From GCA-2733415 sp049614485 (GTDB lineage: Bacteria; Bacteroidota; Bacteroidia; Flavobacteriales; Flavobacteriaceae): DNA of 64,000 bases. The stretch covers positions 62,001 to 126,000 of the forward strand of contig JBMZDR010000001.1 in assembly GCA_049614485.1 (NCBI GenBank), in the 5' to 3' direction. Under the pieces are notes generated by a model that saw only the letters and a program-made list of their open reading frames with translations, had not been told where the DNA came from and made no database searches. Of this stretch, positions 46,447 to 55,257 are shown one piece after another. A program made the position numbers and the translations under genes. Every line of letters starts with the position of its first letter. Position 1 is the stretch's first letter.

Positions 46447-48234
46447 TTATTTAACGCCGTGCATTAATTTTTTCATTAACGGGTTTAAAGCTATAATTAA
46501 TAAACCAGCAACTGTAGGTACTATTGTAAAGATTAAGAAGAATGTTGATAATCCAAAGTCTTTAGTAATATTTTCTATTTGTCCACCTACTACAGCAGCA
46601 ATTTTATTTCCTATTGCAATTGCTAAGTACCACATACCAAACATGAAAGCTATCATACGTGGTGGTACTAATTTAGATACATATGAAAGTCCTACAGGAG
46701 ATAAACATAACTCCCCTAAGGTATGGAATAAATAGGCTAATATTAGCCAAACCATACTTACTTTAACGCCTTCTTGAATTCCGTGAGCGCCAAAAGCTAA
46801 CAGCCCAAAACCAATGGCCATAATAATTAATCCAAAACCGTATTTTACGGCTGCAGATGGGTTGTATTTAGACTCCCACCACTTTGAGAAAGTTGAAGCA
46901 AAAGCAATGATAAAGAATGAGTTTAAGATACTAAACCATGAAACGGTAATTTCTGTAGCATCTTCACTAAAATCTCTGTTTAACATCCATAAAGCTACTC
47001 CCCAAACACCAATAAAAGTGATGGCTAAAATAACATTTGAAGCCGGTATCTGTTTCCAAGTTTGTTTTCCTAATAAGTACAATACATAAGAGATGATTAA
47101 CAAAGGAATAACTGTAAGCAACGTGTTTACGATTTTAAAGATCATTGCAGCATCACCTTCTAAGGTTCTATCTACTGAATCTCTAGCAAACAATACTAAT
47201 GAAGAAGCTCCTTGTTCAAAAGATAACCAGAAAAACACAGTAAAGAATGCGAAGATGATTACAGCAATCATTCGGTCTCGTACTATTCTATCATACCTTA
47301 ATATTCTTGAAACAACCATAAATAAGAACGCCGCTAAAGCAATTAAGACCATTACGTATTGTCCGTCTAAACTTGGTGTGTTGGCAAATGCGAACATATC
47401 AAAATTAGCAATTTTTGATAATGGGTCGTTTATAGCATACCCTAAACCGATTATAGACGAAAAGATAATTAAGATCTTATCTAATAGAGTAAAAGGATTT
47501 CTTTTATCAGTATCTTCTTCGTTAGTAGGTTTTGCAAAGTCTTCAGCTTTTTCATTTATTCCCTGCTCTAGTTCTACTTCATATACTTTAGAAGGAACTT
47601 CTCCTATTTTACCGAACAATGGTTTTGCTAACCAGAATTGTAAGGTTCCTAATAGCATGAAAATTCCTGCCAATCCAAACCCGTATGCCCATCCGATTTT
47701 TTCACCCAAGTAACCACAAAGCATCATTCCGAAGAATGCACCAGCGTTTACTCCCATATAAAAAATGGTATATGCACCATCTTTCTTTTCAGGAACATCT
47801 TTATACATTTCAGATAAGATAGAAGTCATGTTTGGTTTAAAGAAACCGGTACCTGCAACTAATAAACCAAGACCAATATACACCCAAAACGGAGTTTCAA
47901 TAGCCATGGCAGCATGCCCTAAAGTCATTATAATAGAACCAATTACAACTGCCCATCTATAGCCTAAAAATTTATCGGCTAAAATTCCACCAATAATCGG
48001 CGTTAAATACAAAAGCATTGCATAAGTACCGTAAACAGCTGTAGCTTGTTCAATTGGCATTCCGAAACCAGGGTTGTCAGAAGCAATTGCCGCTGTCAAA
48101 AATATTACTAATAGAATTCTCATCCCGTAGAAAGAGAAACGTTCCCACATTTCTGTGAAAAATAAAACGAACAATCCTGCTGGATGCCCTAAAACATTAG
48201 ACTTGAAAAAATCATTTTGGGTTGTTGTACTCAT
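46447..48234 (-). CDS. Proton-dependent peptide transporter, POT/PTR family (copy 1)
   Basis: Major-facilitator importer for di- and tripeptides, 595 residues with about 14 membrane segments. The ExxERFxYYG-type proton-coupling motif reads EMWERFSFYGM (about 29-39); GADFGxxF-type YMGVNAGAFFG and GELCLSPVGLSYVSKL are family signatures. A hydrophilic loop of about 50 residues (210-260, acidic, ending NEEDTDKRNPF) splits the halves. Paralogue of the next gene; both lie downstream of a dipeptidyl peptidase. Confidence 0.95.
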   Translation of the reverse strand: MSTTTQNDFFKSNVLGHPAGLFVLFFTEMWERFSFYGMRILLVIFLTAAIASDNPGFGMPIEQATAVYGTYAMLLYLTPIIGGILADKFLGYRWAVVIGSIIMTLGHAAMAIETPFWVYIGLGLLVAGTGFFKPNMTSILSEMYKDVPEKKDGAYTIFYMGVNAGAFFGMMLCGYLGEKIGWAYGFGLAGIFMLLGTLQFWLAKPLFGKIGEVPSKVYEVELEQGINEKAEDFAKPTNEEDTDKRNPFTLLDKILIIFSSIIGLGYAINDPLSKIANFDMFAFANTPSLDGQYVMVLIALAAFLFMVVSRILRYDRIVRDRMIAVIIFAFFTVFFWLSFEQGASSLVLFARDSVDRTLEGDAAMIFKIVNTLLTVIPLLIISYVLYLLGKQTWKQIPASNVILAITFIGVWGVALWMLNRDFSEDATEITVSWFSILNSFFIIAFASTFSKWWESKYNPSAAVKYGFGLIIMAIGFGLLAFGAHGIQEGVKVSMVWLILAYLFHTLGELCLSPVGLSYVSKLVPPRMIAFMFGMWYLAIAIGNKIAAVVGGQIENITKDFGLSTFFLIFTIVPTVAGLLIIALNPLMKKLMHGVK

Positions 48235-48295
48235 AAATTGTATTAAAATATTAAACGTTATCTAACATAGATTGTTAATGGTTTCTATAAAACTA

Positions 48296-49876
48296 TTATC
48301 TAACACCATGCATTTTCTTAATTAATGTCTTGTTTAAAAGAATCATTGTTATTCCAGCTGCCAATGGTATTATTGTAAAGATTAAAAAGAAATTAGCCAT
48401 ACCGTATTCTTCAACAATAGGATCTAAGAAACTACCAGTTACACCCGCTAAGGTGTTTGAAATAAAGTTTGCCACAAACCATACACCAAACATAAGTCCA
48501 ACTAATTTAGCAGGAGCTAATTTAGATACATATGATAATCCAACAGGAGAAACACATAATTCTCCTAACGTGTGGAATAAATATGCTAATATTAAAAAGA
48601 TCATACTTACTGATGCTGTTTTTGCTCCTAAAGGTATTCCCATAGATCCAAAAGCTAAAATTCCAAAACCTAAACCTAAAAGTATTAACCCAATAGCAAA
48701 TTTAATTGGTCCGGACGGGTTTAGCTTACTCTCCCAAATTTTAGAAAATAAAGGTGCAAAAGCAATGATAAAGAAGGAGTTTAAAATACCAAACCAAGAG
48801 GCCGGAACTTCTGCTGATTCAGCCATAAATTCTCGTCCAAGCATCCAAAGTACGATAACCCAAATAACTAAAAACCCAAAGGCTAGTAATATATTTGATA
48901 AAGAGTATTTAGAAAATGTTTGTTTAAACAGCATTGCTAGTACCCAAGTAATAATTAGCATTGGTATTACAGTTAAAACGGTATTGAAAACCTTAAATAT
49001 TGTTGCGCCATTACCGGTTAAAACTCTATCCGTGTAATCGTTAGCAAAAATTGTCATAGATCCACCTGCTTGTTCAAATGCCCACCAAAAGAAAATAGTA
49101 AAGAATGCCAAAACACCAATTACGATCAGTCTATCTTTTGTGATTTTTGACTTACTTGCATCATCTATAACTCCTTCAATCGTTTCTTTTGTGTCATCAA
49201 TAGTATCCTCTATAAGGTCATCCATTTTTTTTGGAGATAACCCGATTTTCCCAAAAATTGTTTGAGCAAAAAAGAATTGTAACATCCCAATAAACATAAA
49301 AACTCCTGCAAGTCCAAATCCATAATGCCATCCAACTTTTTCACCAATATAACCACAAAGTAAAATTCCAAGAAAAGCTCCTGCATTTATCCCCATATAG
49401 AAGATAGTGTATCCAGCATCTTTTTCTTTACCTTGGTTTTTATATAACTGACCAACCATAGAAGAAATGTTTGGTTTAAACAAACCATTACCAATAATTA
49501 AAAATAAGAGTCCTGCATAAAAAAACATTGAAGTAGTGCCTTCTAATGCCATTGATGCATGCCCAATAGTCATTAATAAGGCTCCTAATACAACAGCATT
49601 TCTATACCCCATTAACTTATCTGCAATTAAGCCACCAAATATTGGTGTTATATATACTAATCCTGTATAAAGACCGTATAATTGTAAGGCTTCTGACCTG
49701 TCCCAACCCCAGCCGCCATCTAACATAGATGAAACTAAGAATAAAACTAATAAAGCTCGCATACCATAGTATGAAAAGCGCTCCCACATTTCAGTAAAGA
49801 ACAATACAAATAATCCTGACGGATGTCCTAATACTGTTTTTTGATTGACCTCTGAACCTCCAAATTTAAATTCCAT
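48296..49876 (-). CDS. Proton-dependent peptide transporter, POT/PTR family (copy 2)
   Basis: 526 residues, same architecture as the neighbour: EMWERFSYYGM (about 30-40), YMGINAGAFLG and GELCVSPVGLSYVSKL. The central loop is shorter than in copy 1 but also acidic (DLIEDTIDDTKETIEG). It is 61 bases before copy 1 and 10 bases after the dipeptidyl peptidase gene, so the three are probably one operon. The loop difference suggests the copies have diverged in substrate range or regulation. Confidence 0.95.
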   Translation of the reverse strand: MEFKFGGSEVNQKTVLGHPSGLFVLFFTEMWERFSYYGMRALLVLFLVSSMLDGGWGWDRSEALQLYGLYTGLVYITPIFGGLIADKLMGYRNAVVLGALLMTIGHASMALEGTTSMFFYAGLLFLIIGNGLFKPNISSMVGQLYKNQGKEKDAGYTIFYMGINAGAFLGILLCGYIGEKVGWHYGFGLAGVFMFIGMLQFFFAQTIFGKIGLSPKKMDDLIEDTIDDTKETIEGVIDDASKSKITKDRLIVIGVLAFFTIFFWWAFEQAGGSMTIFANDYTDRVLTGNGATIFKVFNTVLTVIPMLIITWVLAMLFKQTFSKYSLSNILLAFGFLVIWVIVLWMLGREFMAESAEVPASWFGILNSFFIIAFAPLFSKIWESKLNPSGPIKFAIGLILLGLGFGILAFGSMGIPLGAKTASVSMIFLILAYLFHTLGELCVSPVGLSYVSKLAPAKLVGLMFGVWFVANFISNTLAGVTGSFLDPIVEEYGMANFFLIFTIIPLAAGITMILLNKTLIKKMHGVR

Positions 49877-49886
49877 ATTATAATTG

Positions 49887-52052
49887 TTATAAGTTTTCTT
49901 TAATAAAGTTTGTCATCTTTTTATACAAGTGTAAACGTGTGTTTCCACCATAAATCCCATGGTTTTTGTCTGGGTAAATCATCCATTCAAATTGTTTGTT
50001 AGCTTGAACTAAGGCTTCAACCATGCGCATTGTGTTTTGTACATGAACATTATCATCTGCACTACCATGAATCAATAAAAACTTCCCTTTTAACTTCTCA
50101 ACATGTGATATTGGTGAGTTGTTGTCATATCCGCTCGCATTTTCTTGTGGAGTTTGCATGTAGCGCTCAGTATAAACGGTATCATAAAAACGCCATGAAG
50201 TTACCGGTGCAACCGCAATAGCCATTTTAAAAGTGTCTGATCCTTGAAATAAACAGTTAGAAGACATGAAACCTCCGTAGCTCCATCCGAAAATTCCAAT
50301 TCTATCTGCATCAATATAAGTTCTTGTTCCTAATTTTTTAGCAGCTGCAATTTGATCTTCAACCTCGTATTTCCCTAATTCTTTTTGCGTTACTTTTTTA
50401 AAGTCACGTCCTTTAAACCCAGTTCCTCTACCATCAATACATACGGTTATGTAGCCTTGTTGTGCTAACATTTGAAACCAATAATCGTTAGCAGAATTCC
50501 AACGATTTGCTACTTGCTGACTTCCAGGGCCAGAATATTGGTACATAAACACAGGGTATTTCTTTGTAGGGTCAAAGTTATGAGGTTTAATCATCCACAT
50601 ATTTAAGTCATTGCCATTAACAGTGATTGTAGAAAACTCTTTAGGTGCAAAAGCATAGGTTGCAACTTTTGCTTGTAAGCTAGAGTTGTTTTTAATGTGC
50701 TTAATTATTTTTCCAGTTTTTGCGCTGTTTAATGTAAATTCATTAGGTGTTGTGCTATTTGAAAACGTATTGATGTAATACGCAAAATTATTACTAAAAG
50801 TAGCGTTGTTTGTCCCTGTTTTAGAGGATAAACGCTTTTTACCTTTCCCTTTTATGTTTATAGAATAGACATCTCTATTGATAGATCCGTTTTCAACAGA
50901 TTGGTAGTAAATTCGTCCTTGTTGATCATTAAAACCATAATAATTAGTTACCTCCCAGTTTCCTTTGGTTATTTGGTTGATTAATTTTCCTGATTTAGAA
51001 TAGTGGTAAATATGGTTATATCCATCTTTTTCACTTGTCCAAATAAAACTATTGTTGTCTAAAAATGTTAAGTTGTCTGTTATGTCAACATACGCTGTGT
51101 CTGTATCTGTCAAAATAGTTTTAGCTGATAAATCAGTTGCATTAACAAATACCAAATTTAATTTGTTTTGATGCCTGTTTAATAACTGTGCACTTAAAAC
51201 ATTTGTATTGTTTGTCCATTTAATTCTTGGAATGTAGTAATACTCAGGTAAGGTTATAGCTGAGTTTTTAGATGATGCAAGATCAAACATGTGCAAAGAG
51301 ACTTCAGCGTTTTTTTCTCCTGCTTTTGGGTATTTGAAAACCGTTTGAGTTTGGTATAGTTTAGAGCCATACACATCCATAGAAAATTCAGGAACATCTT
51401 TTTCGTTAAATCTGATGTAGGCAATTTTTGTTCCTGATTTATTCCATTCAAAAGCTCTAACAAAAGCAAATTCTTCTTCATAAACCCAATCAGTTACCCC
51501 GTTTATGATTTCATTTTTCTTGCCATCAGTAGTTACTTGAGTAACGTTTCCTGTAGTTAAGTTTTTGTAATAGATGTTGTTTTCAAATACGTAAGCAACC
51601 TTTGTTCCGTCTGGAGAAAAGGTAGGTTCTTGTATCTTTTGTTCAGAAACTATACTTGTAGTTTTAGTTTTGATGTTGTAGATGTAGTATTTTCCTAGTG
51701 TTGAATGACGAAAAATAGGAGTAATATCTGTAGCTAACAATAGTTTAGTTTCATCATTACTAAAGGTATAGTCAGTAAAATAAGCAATATCGTTAATGTC
51801 TTTTGAATCGACTAGAGTAGCAGTTTTTTCTAATGTTTTATAACTGTATTTGTTTACTGAAGTGCTTCTTGATGCCCTGTTGAAGTCTATAACAGAATAA
51901 TGTTCGCCATCATTCATAGAATGCAATGCATCCATATACTCACCACGGAATTCTCCGCCCCATATTTCCTCTAAGGTAACCTGTTTTTTTTGCGCATGTA
52001 CAATAGAGATAGATGCTGTAAAAAGTACTATGTAAAAAGTAAGTTTTTTCAT
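49887..52052 (-). CDS. Dipeptidyl-peptidase IV-like S9 peptidase
   Basis: Exported serine peptidase that removes N-terminal dipeptides, typically after Pro or Ala. Signal peptide MKKLTFYIVL to VHAQ, beta-propeller domain (about 30-480, with VTDWVYEEEFAF, the region of the N-terminal Glu-Glu pair that binds the substrate amino end), then an alpha/beta hydrolase with Ser in GWSYGGF, Asp in HGSADDNVH and His in DKNHGIYGG. 721 residues from ATG 52052, chosen because the longer frame adds codons before the signal peptide. First gene of the peptide-use operon. Confidence 0.95.
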   Translation of the reverse strand: MKKLTFYIVLFTASISIVHAQKKQVTLEEIWGGEFRGEYMDALHSMNDGEHYSVIDFNRASRSTSVNKYSYKTLEKTATLVDSKDINDIAYFTDYTFSNDETKLLLATDITPIFRHSTLGKYYIYNIKTKTTSIVSEQKIQEPTFSPDGTKVAYVFENNIYYKNLTTGNVTQVTTDGKKNEIINGVTDWVYEEEFAFVRAFEWNKSGTKIAYIRFNEKDVPEFSMDVYGSKLYQTQTVFKYPKAGEKNAEVSLHMFDLASSKNSAITLPEYYYIPRIKWTNNTNVLSAQLLNRHQNKLNLVFVNATDLSAKTILTDTDTAYVDITDNLTFLDNNSFIWTSEKDGYNHIYHYSKSGKLINQITKGNWEVTNYYGFNDQQGRIYYQSVENGSINRDVYSINIKGKGKKRLSSKTGTNNATFSNNFAYYINTFSNSTTPNEFTLNSAKTGKIIKHIKNNSSLQAKVATYAFAPKEFSTITVNGNDLNMWMIKPHNFDPTKKYPVFMYQYSGPGSQQVANRWNSANDYWFQMLAQQGYITVCIDGRGTGFKGRDFKKVTQKELGKYEVEDQIAAAKKLGTRTYIDADRIGIFGWSYGGFMSSNCLFQGSDTFKMAIAVAPVTSWRFYDTVYTERYMQTPQENASGYDNNSPISHVEKLKGKFLLIHGSADDNVHVQNTMRMVEALVQANKQFEWMIYPDKNHGIYGGNTRLHLYKKMTNFIKENL

Positions 52053-52156
52053 GTTTATTATTAGGTCTTGAATGATTTGACTTTTAATAGCCGACAATAT
52101 AGCAAAATCAAATGAATCTAAAACTTATGTAGACTGTTAAATAGTAGCATTTATAG

Positions 52157-52164
52157 TATATTTG
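52157..52164 (+). promoter_or_regulatory. Promoter -7 box for the mevalonate pair
   Basis: TATATTTG matches TAnnTTTG, 25 bases before ATG 52189. An in-frame TTG lies inside this box, which argues against that upstream start. Confidence 0.55.
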
Positions 52165-52188
52165 CACACATATTTTATACTGCAAATC

Positions 52189-53508
52189 ATGATAAAACCT
52201 ATAAAAGGATTTTCTAAGCTTACCAAGAATGATAAAGTAGCATGGGTTGTTGCTGCTTTTTTTAAAGATAATCCAAATGCAGAGGCTTTAATTAAGCGTT
52301 ATTGGAATGAGGATAATGCACTTCAACAGCTTCATGATGAGTTTATTGAAAACACAATTACCAATTATTATTTACCATTTGGTGTTGCGCCAAACTTTTT
52401 AATAAATGATAAACTGTACACTGTTCCAATGGCAATTGAGGAGAGTTCTGTAGTGGCTGCAGCAAGTAAAGCTGCTAAATTCTGGCTTAGTAGAGGAGGG
52501 TTTAAAGCAGAGGTTATCTCTACCACTAAGATTGGTCAAGTGCATTTTATGTATTATGGTGATAAAAAGAAACTACAAGAGTTCTTTTCATTAGTAAAAC
52601 CTAAACTGATTGAAGATACTACGGCAATTACAGCTAATATGAAAAAGCGTGGTGGTGGTATTGTAGACATTGAATTAATTGATAAAACAGCGGTTTTAGA
52701 CAACTACTATCAATTACATTGTTCTTTTGAAACGTTAGATGCCATGGGGGCAAACTTCATAAATTCTTGTTTAGAACAATTTGCAAAAACATTCAAATCT
52801 GAAGCTTCAAACTATTTTGATTTTTCAGAAGATGAAAAGACTATAGAAATTGTAATGAGTATTTTATCTAATTATGTGCCAGATTGTATTGTACGTGCTG
52901 AGGTATCATGTTTAGTTGAAGAACTAAATGATGATAAAAATATTGCTCCAGAAGAATTTGCTAATAAATTTGTGAAGGCGGTTGAAATAGCTCAGGTTGA
53001 GCCTTACAGAGCTGTAACTCATAATAAAGGGATCATGAATGGTATTGATGCAGTAATATTAGCAACCGGTAATGATTTTAGAGCAGTAGAGGCTGGTGTG
53101 CATGCCTACGCAGCAAGAACAGGGCAATATAGTAGCTTAACACATGCTTCTGTTGAAAACGGTGTTTTTAAATTTTGGATAGAACTGCCTTTAGCTTTAG
53201 GAACAGTAGGCGGATTGACCAATCTGCATCCGCTTGTAAAACTGGCTTTAGAAATGTTAGAGAAACCATCAGCTAAAGAATTAATGCAAATTGTAGCGGT
53301 TGCAGGCTTAGCGCAAAATTTCGCAGCGTTACGATCATTAACTACAACTGGTATTCAAAAAGGACACATGAAGATGCATTTGATGAATATATTAAATCAG
53401 CTAGGAGCAACAACACATGAAAAGGAAGTGATTGCAAGTCATTTTGAAGGAAAAACAGTAATTCATAGTGAAGTAGTAAACATGTTTCACCAATTAAGAG
53501 CTAGTTAA
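52189..53508 (+). CDS. Hydroxymethylglutaryl-CoA reductase, class II type
   Basis: Makes mevalonate from HMG-CoA (annotated as degradative in pseudomonads, but biosynthetic in many Bacteroidota). Marks: FSKLTKNDKVAWV at the start, the catalytic Glu in PMAIEESSVVAAASKAAKFW, DAMGANFINSC, the catalytic Lys in VTHNKGIMNGIDAV, LGTVGG, and the catalytic His in KGHMKMH near the C terminus. 439 residues, normal for class II. A GHMP kinase gene follows after 7 bases, supporting a role in isoprenoid synthesis. Confidence 0.95.
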   Translation: MIKPIKGFSKLTKNDKVAWVVAAFFKDNPNAEALIKRYWNEDNALQQLHDEFIENTITNYYLPFGVAPNFLINDKLYTVPMAIEESSVVAAASKAAKFWLSRGGFKAEVISTTKIGQVHFMYYGDKKKLQEFFSLVKPKLIEDTTAITANMKKRGGGIVDIELIDKTAVLDNYYQLHCSFETLDAMGANFINSCLEQFAKTFKSEASNYFDFSEDEKTIEIVMSILSNYVPDCIVRAEVSCLVEELNDDKNIAPEEFANKFVKAVEIAQVEPYRAVTHNKGIMNGIDAVILATGNDFRAVEAGVHAYAARTGQYSSLTHASVENGVFKFWIELPLALGTVGGLTNLHPLVKLALEMLEKPSAKELMQIVAVAGLAQNFAALRSLTTTGIQKGHMKMHLMNILNQLGATTHEKEVIASHFEGKTVIHSEVVNMFHQLRAS

Positions 53509-53515
53509 AATAGTT

Positions 53516-54433
53516 ATGTCTATAAAAGTTTTTTACAGTCATGGTAAGTTGTTGTTAACAGGTGAATATCTGGTTTTAGATGGAGCAAAAGCTATAGCAC
53601 TCCCAACAACTAAAGGACAGTATTTAACCGTAAAGAACACGCAGACTAATACATTACGTTGGAAAAGTTTTGATGCAGACAATAGTGTTTGGTATGAAGA
53701 CGAATTTGAGTTGGATAACTTGAAAATGCACCAAACAACAAATGCTGTTTCAAGAACTTTGCTAGACATTTTATTAGCGGCACAAAAATTAAATTCTTCT
53801 TTTTTAAACACATCAACTGGTGTTTATGTAACTACAAAGCTTACTTTTTCAAGAGCATATGGTTTGGGGTCATCCTCAACACTTATTGCAAATATTGCTC
53901 AATGGGCAAACGTAGACCCTTATCAGTTGTTATGGACTTCGTTTAAAGGAAGTGGTTATGACCTGGCCTGCGCAACAAGTACAAGTGCTATAGTATATCA
54001 GCTTTCCGATTCATTAGCAAAGGTTACAGCGGCAGTATTTAAACCGTCATTCAAAGATCAGTTGTTTTTTGTGTATTTAAATAAAAAACAAAATAGTAAA
54101 GAAGGAATTTTACATTACCGAAAGGTATCATCGTCAAAAGTTGAGGTGGCTAAAAATAAAGTGAATGCTATAACAACATCATTACTTAAAAGTGATTCGT
54201 TGTTTGAGTTTGAATTACTGTTAGAGCAACATGAATCTGTAATTTCAGATGTTATACAGTTGCCAACTATTAAGAGTCAGTTGTTCAATGACTATAATGG
54301 AGTAGTGAAAAGTCTAGGGGCTTGGGGAGGTGATTTTGTTTTGGTAACGGCTAAAAATCAATCAGATTTAAAGTATTTTGTTGAAAAAGGATATACAGTG
54401 CTATTCAGTTATAATGATATGATATTGTCATAA
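53516..54433 (+). CDS. GYDIA-family GHMP kinase, mevalonate pathway-like
   Basis: Small-molecule kinase of the GHMP fold, 305 residues. YSHGKLLLTGEYLVLDGAKAIALP is the family N terminus; the ATP loop is RAYGLGSSSTLIANIAQW; GSGYDLACATSTSAIVY is the segment that names the family; GAWGGDFVLVT is motif 3. Its place 7 bases after HMG-CoA reductase suggests it phosphorylates mevalonate or a later intermediate, but the exact substrate is not settled from sequence. Confidence 0.88.
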   Translation: MSIKVFYSHGKLLLTGEYLVLDGAKAIALPTTKGQYLTVKNTQTNTLRWKSFDADNSVWYEDEFELDNLKMHQTTNAVSRTLLDILLAAQKLNSSFLNTSTGVYVTTKLTFSRAYGLGSSSTLIANIAQWANVDPYQLLWTSFKGSGYDLACATSTSAIVYQLSDSLAKVTAAVFKPSFKDQLFFVYLNKKQNSKEGILHYRKVSSSKVEVAKNKVNAITTSLLKSDSLFEFELLLEQHESVISDVIQLPTIKSQLFNDYNGVVKSLGAWGGDFVLVTAKNQSDLKYFVEKGYTVLFSYNDMILS

Positions 54434-54437
54434 CTAA

Positions 54438-54469
54438 AAAAACAAGCAAAATAACTTCTGCTTGTTTTT
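54438..54469. terminator. Terminator after the GHMP kinase gene
   Basis: An 11-bp stem AAAAACAAGCA (54438-54448) with TGCTTGTTTTT (54459-54469), T-run on the plus strand and A-run for the minus strand. Confidence 0.85.
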
Positions 54470-54475
54470 AAATGA

Positions 54476-54691
54476 TTACTTGTTTTTTTCTTCTTCTCTC
54501 TTTTTATAGTGCGATTCAAAACGCTTTCTGTATTTTCTGTTAAAGAAAAACTTAAATAACGCTACTGCTACAATGGCCAAGTATAAATAAGATTTTCCGC
54601 CAGGAACTCCCCAATTAATTATAGCCTGATATAAAAATAATGCAGCAAAACCGATGTAAGCTGCTTGAAATAGGTTTCCTAGTTTATTCAT
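54476..54691 (-). CDS. Small membrane protein, function unknown
   Basis: 71 residues: two hydrophobic segments (about 8-26 and 34-50) and a very basic C-terminal tail (FFFNRKYRKRFESHYKKREEEKNK). It is 5 bases after lptC and is the last gene of the coaX-lptC operon. Short proteins of this shape are conserved next to lptC in flavobacteria, but their role is unknown. Confidence 0.75.
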   Translation of the reverse strand: MNKLGNLFQAAYIGFAALFLYQAIINWGVPGGKSYLYLAIVAVALFKFFFNRKYRKRFESHYKKREEEKNK

Positions 54692-54696
54692 AATAA

Positions 54697-55257
54697 TTAA
54701 TTATCTATATATTGTTGTCCGTCATTATCTAATGAGCTAAAGATACTCATGTTTTGGTTAGCGTCAAACCCGCCTTTTCCTATATTGTATCCGCCATCTT
54801 CAGCTTCGTACTTGTATTCTTTATTTGTAAAAATCCACTCTGCTTTTTGATCAAAGTACAATTGCTCAGCTTCCAAAGTTTTTCCATCATGTGTTACAAT
54901 TTTCACGTGCCCTCTCAAATCAATTAAATCTGTTTTAGAGTAGATTATGGCGTAGTCTGAAGTGATGGTTGTTTGTTGCTGCTTGTCATCAAAAAGATGA
55001 ACTTCTAAGCCTTCAGGAAATGTGGTGTAAGAAAACTCTTTGTTAGAAAAATCCATCATCTTGTCACTGATTAAGTGTAAAACGACTTTTCCGGAGTCGG
55101 TGTGTTTTAAGTTCATGTGTTCTGCAATTCCTGCAGGTGCTAATGAAACGCGTTGCATGCGTTTAATGTCGTCATAATTGTCTTGACAAGAAAAAAAGAC
55201 TGTTGCGAAAAGTATCGCAACAGTCTTAATGTATATGTTATGTGACAATTTAAGCAT
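54697..55257 (-). CDS. lptC: LPS export protein LptC
   Basis: Membrane-linked periplasmic part of the Lpt bridge that moves lipopolysaccharide from the inner to the outer membrane. 186 residues with a lipobox-like FFSC at residue 24, so the anchor may be lipid rather than a transmembrane helix. The OstA-like beta-jellyroll strands include YTTFPEGLEVHLFD, TSDYAIIYSKTDLIDLRGHVKIVTHDGKTLEAEQLYFD. Its ATG shares one base with the stop of the upstream TPR gene (TAATG). Confidence 0.9.
   Translation of the reverse strand: MLKLSHNIYIKTVAILFATVFFSCQDNYDDIKRMQRVSLAPAGIAEHMNLKHTDSGKVVLHLISDKMMDFSNKEFSYTTFPEGLEVHLFDDKQQQTTITSDYAIIYSKTDLIDLRGHVKIVTHDGKTLEAEQLYFDQKAEWIFTNKEYKYEAEDGGYNIGKGGFDANQNMSIFSSLDNDGQQYIDN

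Noticed and set aside
47093..47713. 206-codon open frame antisense to the first POT transporter
   Set aside because: It is the complement of a strongly conserved transporter, has no recognisable domain or initiation context, and its composition is Lys/Ile/Asn-rich as expected of a shadow.
48330..49037. 235-codon open frame antisense to the second POT transporter
   Set aside because: Same reason; the two shadows resemble each other only because the transporters are paralogues.
52162..52188. Upstream TTG start for HMG-CoA reductase
   Set aside because: The TTG lies inside a good TAnnTTTG promoter box; ATG 52189 gives the family N terminus.
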